A DNA stretch of 6,032 nucleotides from Chlamydiota bacterium. GTDB taxonomy: Bacteria; Auribacterota; UBA3054; B51-G9. Below the pieces are notes generated by a model. It saw only the letters and a list, made by a program, of their open reading frames with translations. It did not search any database and was not told the DNA's origin. This document shows positions 1-3,148 of the stretch, piece after piece (position 1 is the stretch's first letter; the number at the start of each line of letters is the position of its first letter). The translations under genes were made by a program, and so were the position numbers. The stretch is taken from NCBI GenBank assembly GCA_030596365.1, contig JAUVKG010000186.1, positions 1 through 6,032 of the forward strand, written 5' to 3'.

Positions 1-306
1 ATTATGGGCTTAATCGCCACTTTCCAGATCTTTACACAATCGTATATTATGACTCAGGGCGGTCCGATGAATTCTACTATGTTTTATGTTTATCATTTAT
101 TTAATACCGCTTTTCGTTATCTTGAAATTGGAACTGCATCATCAATGTCTTGGTTTTTGTTTGTTTTTATTTTTGGACTGACAATGTTTCAATTATGGCT
201 GTCAAAAAAATGGGTGCATTACGGGGGGGGAGTGATCGGTCTCTTTGAGACCGAATCCCGGCAAAACCGGGATGGTAATCGGTATTCGGTATTCGGTATT
301 CGGTAA
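1..306 (+). CDS. C-terminal fragment of a MalF/UgpA-type sugar ABC transporter permease, probably frameshifted at its end
   Basis: This is the inner-membrane permease of a carbohydrate ABC importer (binding-protein-dependent transport family). Only about the last 75 family residues are present because the gene enters from the left edge; the ATG at 4 is internal. The stretch FQIF..SYIMTQGGPMNST, followed by a conserved Y-H-L-F-x-x-A-F segment and G-T-A-S-S, is the usual end of MalF/UgpA-like subunits. A final membrane helix spans about residues 47-68 (counting from the ATG at 4), followed by the basic, aromatic tail KKWVHY. Normal members stop within a few residues of that tail. Here the frame passes through a G8 run (223-230) and continues about 24 residues into hairpins and tandem repeats, ending at TAA 304-306. 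With seven G the tail would read Y-G-G-E and stop at TGA 233-235. No MalG-type partner gene follows. The family call is firm; the natural 3' end is inferred. Confidence 0.85.
   Translation: MMGLIATFQIFTQSYIMTQGGPMNSTMFYVYHLFNTAFRYLEIGTASSMSWFLFVFIFGLTMFQLWLSKKWVHYGGGVIGLFETESRQNRDGNRYSVFGIR
223..230 (+). other. G8 homopolymer that displaces the permease stop codon
   Basis: Eight consecutive G follow the codon for the last conserved Tyr of the permease. Dropping one G gives ggg ggg gag tga, which would end the protein as Y-G-G-E at a typical family position. The eighth G is therefore either a recent insertion, a slippage-prone (phase-variable) site, or a sequencing or assembly error. Confidence 0.6.
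236..273 (+). terminator. Two tandem hairpins directly after the inferred permease stop
   Basis: Hairpin 1 pairs tcggtctc (236-243) with gagaccga (247-254) around a TTT loop, 8 bp perfect. Hairpin 2 pairs atcccgg (255-261) with ccgggat (267-273) around caaaa, 7 bp perfect. They abut each other and begin one base after the inferred native TGA (233-235). That position fits a transcript 3' end or an RNA-stabilising structure. There is no T-run after either stem, so a canonical Rho-independent terminator is not shown. Confidence 0.4.
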
Positions 307-308
307 AT
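274..308 (+). repeat. Heptamer tandem repeat, unit GGTATTC
   Basis: Five consecutive 7-bp units: ggtaatc (274-280), ggtattc (281-287), ggtattc (288-294), ggtattc (295-301) and a degenerate ggtaaat (302-308). In the frameshifted permease frame they are translated, which supports the view that this part of the reading frame is not real coding sequence. The segment accgaat (250-256) just upstream is complementary to the attcggt that recurs at 284, 291 and 298. Confidence 0.85.
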
Positions 309-345
309 AACTTGGATATGAACATGAGTACATGTTACTTCGTTA

Positions 346-371
346 GGAAATTTCGGGTGAAATTTAGTCTT
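346..371 (+). repeat. Diverged direct repeat, copy A
   Basis: A 26-bp segment with core atttcggg matches copy B at 416-441 at 21 of 26 positions by my alignment. The offset between copies is exactly 70 bp. Confidence 0.65.
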
Positions 372-379
372 TTTTAAAC

Positions 380-400
380 TTGAGAATTGAGAGTTGAGAA
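380..400 (+). repeat. Heptamer tandem repeat, unit TTGAGAA
   Basis: Three consecutive units: ttgagaa (380-386), ttgagag (387-393) and ttgagaa (394-400). The period is seven, as in the arrays at 274-308 and 723-771, but the unit sequence differs. The third unit forms part of the left arm of the fold-back element. Confidence 0.75.
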
Positions 401-485
401 TTCGCGAAGCGCCCGGAGAATTTCGGGCGAAATTGAGACTTATAATTAATAACCAAAGAGAAGTTCCAATATCGAATTCTCAACT
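392..485. repeat. 94-bp fold-back element with 13-bp perfect terminal inverted repeats
   Basis: The left arm agttgagaattcg (392-404) is exactly complementary to the right arm cgaattctcaact (473-485). Between them lies a second perfect 6-bp stem, cgcccg/cgggcg (410-415 and 424-429). The nested symmetry suggests a small non-coding palindromic element (MITE-like or REP-like) or a structured RNA. No target-site duplication is visible at the edges, so mobility is not shown. Confidence 0.55.
416..441 (+). repeat. Diverged direct repeat, copy B
   Basis: Partner of copy A at 346-371 (21 of 26 matches). In copy B the core has become part of a hairpin: cgcccg (410-415) pairs with cgggcg (424-429). This copy also sits inside the fold-back element at 392-485. 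Confidence 0.65.
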
Positions 486-503
486 ACCAAGACTAAAGTG
501 AAG

Positions 504-585
504 AAAATCCCCCTAACCCCTATTATAACACACCCCGGCCTGCGCCCACCCCTCTCAAGAGGGGATTTTGGGGAACAAGAGGGGG
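504..585. repeat. C-rich/G-rich palindromic intergenic repeat
   Basis: The segment begins aaaatccccctaacccc and ends with ggggatttt, gggg and aagaggggg. Arms aaaatcccc (504-512) and ggggatttt (561-569) are perfect inverted copies, and a tighter cccctc/gagggg hairpin lies inside the right half. From memory, this AAATCCCCC-TAACCCC...GGGGATTTT style resembles interspersed palindromic repeats found in the spacers of many environmental bacteria. No search was done. Confidence 0.6.
549..569 (+). terminator. Terminator-like hairpin followed by a short T-run
   Basis: cccctc (549-554) pairs with gagggg (559-564) around a TCAA loop, 6 bp and mostly G-C, followed by attttg with four T. This is a weak but plausible + strand intrinsic terminator that could isolate the upstream transporter transcript from the UroD-like gene. 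It may instead be only part of the palindromic repeat. Confidence 0.4.
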
Positions 586-666
586 AATAATAAATGGGAG
601 TTATGAAATAAAACAGGTCTTTTAAGTCCTTAAAATCTTAAATCATAAAGCAAGGTGCAAATAAAA

Positions 667-682
667 TTGCCGTAACCGGCAA
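667..682. repeat. Small perfect hairpin
   Basis: ttgccg (667-672) pairs with cggcaa (677-682) around taac, about 84 bp before the UroD-like start codon. It has no T-run. Its role is unknown; it could be an operator or a leader-RNA hairpin. Confidence 0.4.
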
Positions 683-722
683 CTATAAATTATTTTGTTA
701 CTGCAAAAGAATTTCCTTAGAC

Positions 723-771
723 TTTTGACCTTAAACTTTAAACCTTAAACCGTTAACTATTAACTATGAAC
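723..771 (+). repeat. Heptamer tandem repeat (YTTAAAC type) running into a start codon
   Basis: Seven consecutive 7-bp units, each ending in AC: ttttgac, cttaaac, tttaaac, cttaaac, cgttaac, tattaac, tatgaac. The last unit (765-771) contains the ATG at 766-768 and the next codon AAC of the UroD-like gene. The array replaces the place where a ribosome-binding site would be expected. Confidence 0.85.
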
Positions 772-1779
772 AGCAGAGAACGTATAAAAAAAATTATCGG
801 TGGCGAAAAAGCTGATCGCTGTGGATTCTGGCTTGGAAATCCTCACGAAGATACATGGCCAATCCTCCATAACTATTTCGGAACTGAAACCGAAGAAGAA
901 CTTCGTCTGAAACTTAATGATGACCTTCGATGGATTACTCCGCAGTTTATGCATGGTGTCTACAAAAATCCTTCAGGACGCGGGCTGTTTGATGAAGGAC
1001 TTAACAAAAAAATGCACGGCGCTGCAGGACCTTTGGCAGAATGCGAAGACGTAGCCGAGGTGAATGATTATCCATGGCCAAATCCGGATTATTTATATTT
1101 TGACAAATGTCTTGAAATTATTCGAAATGTTGGTGATAAATATCGCGCAAGTGGTTTCTGGACTTGTTTCTATCACAATATTATGGATCTATTCGGAATG
1201 GAAAACTATATGATTAAAATGTACACTCACCCGGAAGTCGTTCACGCGGTAACTGATCATGTATGTGAATTTTATTATGAAGCAAATGAACGGTTCTTTG
1301 CGGCAGCAGGTGATATGGTAGATGGATTTTTCTTTGGTAACGATTTTGGAACTCAACTCGATTTGATATGTGGTCCTGCTCAGTTTGATGAATTCATTAT
1401 GCCGTGGTTCCGCCGATTTACACAACAGGCGCACAATCACGGATATCAGGCTATTCTTCATTCCTGCGGAGCAATACACAAAGTAATTGACCGCTTAATT
1501 GAGGCAGATGTTGACTGCCTGCATCCTCTTCAAGCCAAGGCTGAAAATATGGACGCGGAAACTTTATCAAAAGATTTCAAAGGGCAAATCGCTTTCATGG
1601 GAGGAATTGACACTCAGGAACTTCTGGTAAACGGTACACCTGATGAAGTCGCGGAAGATGTGCGCCGTGTAAAAAAAATGCTTGGACCAAATTTGATTGT
1701 AAGTCCCAGTCATGAGGCTTTACTTCCCAATGTGCCGCCTGAAAACATAGAGGCTATGGCTATGGCGGCAGTAGAATGA
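766..1779 (+). CDS. UroD-like (uroporphyrinogen decarboxylase family) protein, probable corrinoid-type methyltransferase rather than a heme enzyme
   Basis: A 337-residue cytoplasmic TIM-barrel protein of the URO-D/MtaA/CmuA superfamily. The start MNSRERIKKI matches the family opening (S-R-E-R-x then an A/G-D-R segment at 16-18), so ATG 766 is well supported although no Shine-Dalgarno precedes it. Diagnostic segments are F-G-N-D-F-G-T-Q (190-197), H-S-C-G (232-235), G-G-I-D (279-282) and P-P-E-N-I-E-A-M (324-331). The H-x-C motif is the zinc-binding signature of MtaA/MtbA/CmuA methyltransferases, whereas the R-Q-A-G-R motif of true heme-pathway decarboxylases is absent. Hence methyl transfer to or from a small substrate or corrinoid is more likely than porphyrin decarboxylation. 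The usual third zinc ligand region reads S-P-S-H (313-316), His in place of Cys. No corrinoid protein gene is nearby. After the TGA the frame continues as GNEYGNYS, resembling a family tail. The family is firm; the substrate is unknown. Confidence 0.88.
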   Translation: MNSRERIKKIIGGEKADRCGFWLGNPHEDTWPILHNYFGTETEEELRLKLNDDLRWITPQFMHGVYKNPSGRGLFDEGLNKKMHGAAGPLAECEDVAEVNDYPWPNPDYLYFDKCLEIIRNVGDKYRASGFWTCFYHNIMDLFGMENYMIKMYTHPEVVHAVTDHVCEFYYEANERFFAAAGDMVDGFFFGNDFGTQLDLICGPAQFDEFIMPWFRRFTQQAHNHGYQAILHSCGAIHKVIDRLIEADVDCLHPLQAKAENMDAETLSKDFKGQIAFMGGIDTQELLVNGTPDEVAEDVRRVKKMLGPNLIVSPSHEALLPNVPPENIEAMAMAAVE

Positions 1780-1813
1780 GGGAACGAATATGGTAATTAC
1801 TCATGATTTAACA

Positions 1814-1825
1814 GCAAATATTTGC
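1814..1825. promoter_or_regulatory. Perfect 12-bp palindrome GCAAATATTTGC upstream of the promoter
   Basis: The palindrome is centred at 1819.5, about 53 bp before the expected transcription start and upstream of the -35 box. It differs from the MalR/PurR-type LacI-family operator core GCAAACGTTTGC (established knowledge) only in the central dinucleotide. An activator or distal repressor site is plausible, but no regulator gene is in the window. Confidence 0.5.
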
Positions 1826-1837
1826 ATATACTTACTC

Positions 1838-1866
1838 TTGACATTTCTTAGTGTTTACACTATAAT
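1838..1866 (+). promoter_or_regulatory. Perfect consensus sigma-70 promoter for the mtlD-mannosidase operon
   Basis: TTGACA (1838-1843) and TATAAT (1861-1866) are separated by exactly 17 bp and both match the housekeeping consensus at six of six positions. Upstream sequence is AT-rich. Transcription would start near 1873, giving a leader of about 75 nt before ATG 1948. A promoter this strong on a catabolic operon would normally be held off by a repressor, and the palindromes in its spacer and at its start point fit that. Confidence 0.88.
1849..1862. promoter_or_regulatory. Operator-like inverted repeat in the promoter spacer
   Basis: TAGTGT and ACACTA form 6-bp perfect arms around a central TT, centred at 1855.5. 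The site fills the space between the -35 and -10 hexamers and takes the first two bases of TATAAT, so a bound protein would block RNA polymerase. Confidence 0.5.
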
Positions 1867-1884
1867 ACTCAACATATGTTGTGT
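1867..1884. promoter_or_regulatory. Operator-like palindrome at the transcription start
   Basis: CAACATATGTTG (1870-1881) is a perfect 12-bp palindrome. It extends to 18 bp (1867-1884) with a single mismatched pair. It is centred at 1875.5, over the predicted start point, exactly 20 bp (about two helical turns) from the centre of the spacer palindrome. Confidence 0.5.
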
Positions 1885-1947
1885 TACTAACTTACTTAAT
1901 ATATCTAAATAACAAGAATTTGCTTTAATTTTATAACAAACTAATTT

Positions 1948-3147
1948 ATGACTATGGAAAAATGTGAAAAAAAATATATTGTTCACTTCGGAGCCGGAAA
2001 TATCGGCCGGTCTCTTGTAGGACAAATTTTCTCGAATGCCGGCTATGAAGTTATCTTTATTGATACAGTTCCGGAAATTATTGACGCGCTGAATTCTAAG
2101 AGAAAATACAAAGTAAAAATAAAAGACTCTTTACCTGCAGACACTCAAAATGAATTGTGGGTTGAAAATGTATGCGGAATATCCGCTTTTGACGCTGAAG
2201 CGGTTAGTGATGCCGTTGCCGGTGCTGAATTGATTAGTACGGCGGTAGGAGCGACTGTTTTGCCGCGAATATTTCCTGTAATAGCCAAAGGCATATTAAA
2301 AAGGGAAAGTTCTGTATCGATATTATTTTGTGAGAATTTGCGTGGAGTATCAGAGATTGCCGAATCGGAAATTTCTAAACTTTTACCGGAAAATTTTGAT
2401 ATAGAATCACGCGTAGGATTTGTTACTACAAGCATAGGGAAAATGGTTCCTATAATGCCTATGGAAATCAGCAAAAAAGATCCTCTTGAAGTTTGGGGAG
2501 AAGCTTACAATCAAATACTTGCTGACAAAGAAGGTTTTGTTAATGAACTGCCTGAAATAAAAGGCCTGGTATTAAAAAATAATTTTTCCGCTTACATGGA
2601 TAGAAAATTATTCATTCATAATCTCGGACATGCAGCATCGGCATATTTTGGTTTCTTAAAAAATAAAACCGCGATATGGGAATGTATGGCAGATGAAAAA
2701 ATCAGGGAAGAAACAAAACAAGTAATGCAGGAAGCGGGTCGCGCGCTCATTAAGCATTATCCTTCGGAATTTAACGAAACAAATATCAACGAGCATATCG
2801 AAGATTTGTTGAATAGGTTTGCAAATAAAATGTTGGGTGATACTGTATTTCGGGTTGGACGTGATCTCAAGCGCAAACTTTCTTCAGATGATCGGTGCAT
2901 TGGCGCGTTGCGTTTGATTGTAAATAATGGTGGCAATCCTGAACCTGTGTGCCGGGTAATTGCAGCAGCACTTTGTTTTAAAGCTAAAGATGAGTCGGGT
3001 AATTTATTTCCTGACGATGAAGAATTTCATAAAGAATTGAATAACAAAGGAATAATTTTTATGCTTGCTGAAATATGCGGACTCGATGCTGAAAAAGATT
3101 CAAAAGAAATAGAGCTTATAATAAAAAACTATATTACACAAAAATAA
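1948..3147 (+). CDS. mtlD: Mannitol-1-phosphate 5-dehydrogenase (polyol long-chain dehydrogenase family)
   Basis: A soluble NAD-dependent enzyme that interconverts mannitol 1-phosphate and fructose 6-phosphate. It has 399 residues; E. coli MtlD has about 382. The N-terminal Rossmann fold carries H-F-G-A-G-N-I-G-R at 13-21, nearly the same as E. coli MtlD. An acidic residue, D39, closes the second strand, as expected for NAD rather than NADP. The catalytic signature K-x4-N-x2-H of the family is K220, N225 and H228, in the context Y-M-D-R-K-L-F. There is no signal peptide. ATG 1948 is followed by another ATG at 1954; both keep the Rossmann motif, and neither has a Shine-Dalgarno. The gene is first in an operon with the mannosidase (1-nt gap) behind the consensus promoter at 1838-1866. 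A related phosphopolyol or uronate dehydrogenase remains possible, but the glycine-rich motif favours MtlD. Confidence 0.85.
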   Translation: MTMEKCEKKYIVHFGAGNIGRSLVGQIFSNAGYEVIFIDTVPEIIDALNSKRKYKVKIKDSLPADTQNELWVENVCGISAFDAEAVSDAVAGAELISTAVGATVLPRIFPVIAKGILKRESSVSILFCENLRGVSEIAESEISKLLPENFDIESRVGFVTTSIGKMVPIMPMEISKKDPLEVWGEAYNQILADKEGFVNELPEIKGLVLKNNFSAYMDRKLFIHNLGHAASAYFGFLKNKTAIWECMADEKIREETKQVMQEAGRALIKHYPSEFNETNINEHIEDLLNRFANKMLGDTVFRVGRDLKRKLSSDDRCIGALRLIVNNGGNPEPVCRVIAAALCFKAKDESGNLFPDDEEFHKELNNKGIIFMLAEICGLDAEKDSKEIELIIKNYITQK

Positions 3148-3148
3148 T

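Larger units (their letters stand above)
307..765. other. Non-coding spacer of 459 bp rich in repeats
   Basis: I find no credible gene on either strand between the permease fragment and the UroD-like gene. The stretch contains diverged direct repeats (346-371 and 416-441), a TTGAGAA heptamer array (380-400), a fold-back element (392-485), a C-rich/G-rich palindromic repeat (504-585), a small hairpin (667-682) and a second heptamer array that runs into the next start codon (723-771). A small inverted repeat, aacatg/catgtt, sits at 321-336. No convincing -35/-10 pair was seen for the downstream gene. The character is that of an accumulation site for intergenic repeats. Confidence 0.7.

Noticed and set aside
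441..446. TATAAT hexamer as a promoter for the UroD-like gene
   Set aside because: No acceptable -35 hexamer 16-18 bp upstream and it lies inside the fold-back element more than 300 bp from the gene.
274..771. CRISPR array
   Set aside because: Repeat units are 7 bp in direct tandem without spacers, and no cas gene is present.
760..954. Reverse-strand ORF of 64 residues
   Set aside because: It lies opposite the well-supported UroD-like gene, has no family features and is a shadow.
1189..1479. Reverse-strand ORF of 96 residues
   Set aside because: Antisense to the core of the UroD-like gene, including its H-S-C-G motif; no independent coding signal.
766..1779. HemE, true uroporphyrinogen decarboxylase
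   Set aside because: The N-terminal R-Q-A-G-R motif is missing and the H-x-C zinc motif is present; no heme genes nearby.
1777..1779. UGA recoded as an amino acid (alternative genetic code)
   Set aside because: The 337-, 399- and 812-codon genes contain no internal TGA, so TGA acts as a stop in this genome.
2145..2474. Reverse-strand ORF of 109 residues
   Set aside because: Antisense to mtlD with low-complexity Ser/Thr/Ala composition; a shadow.
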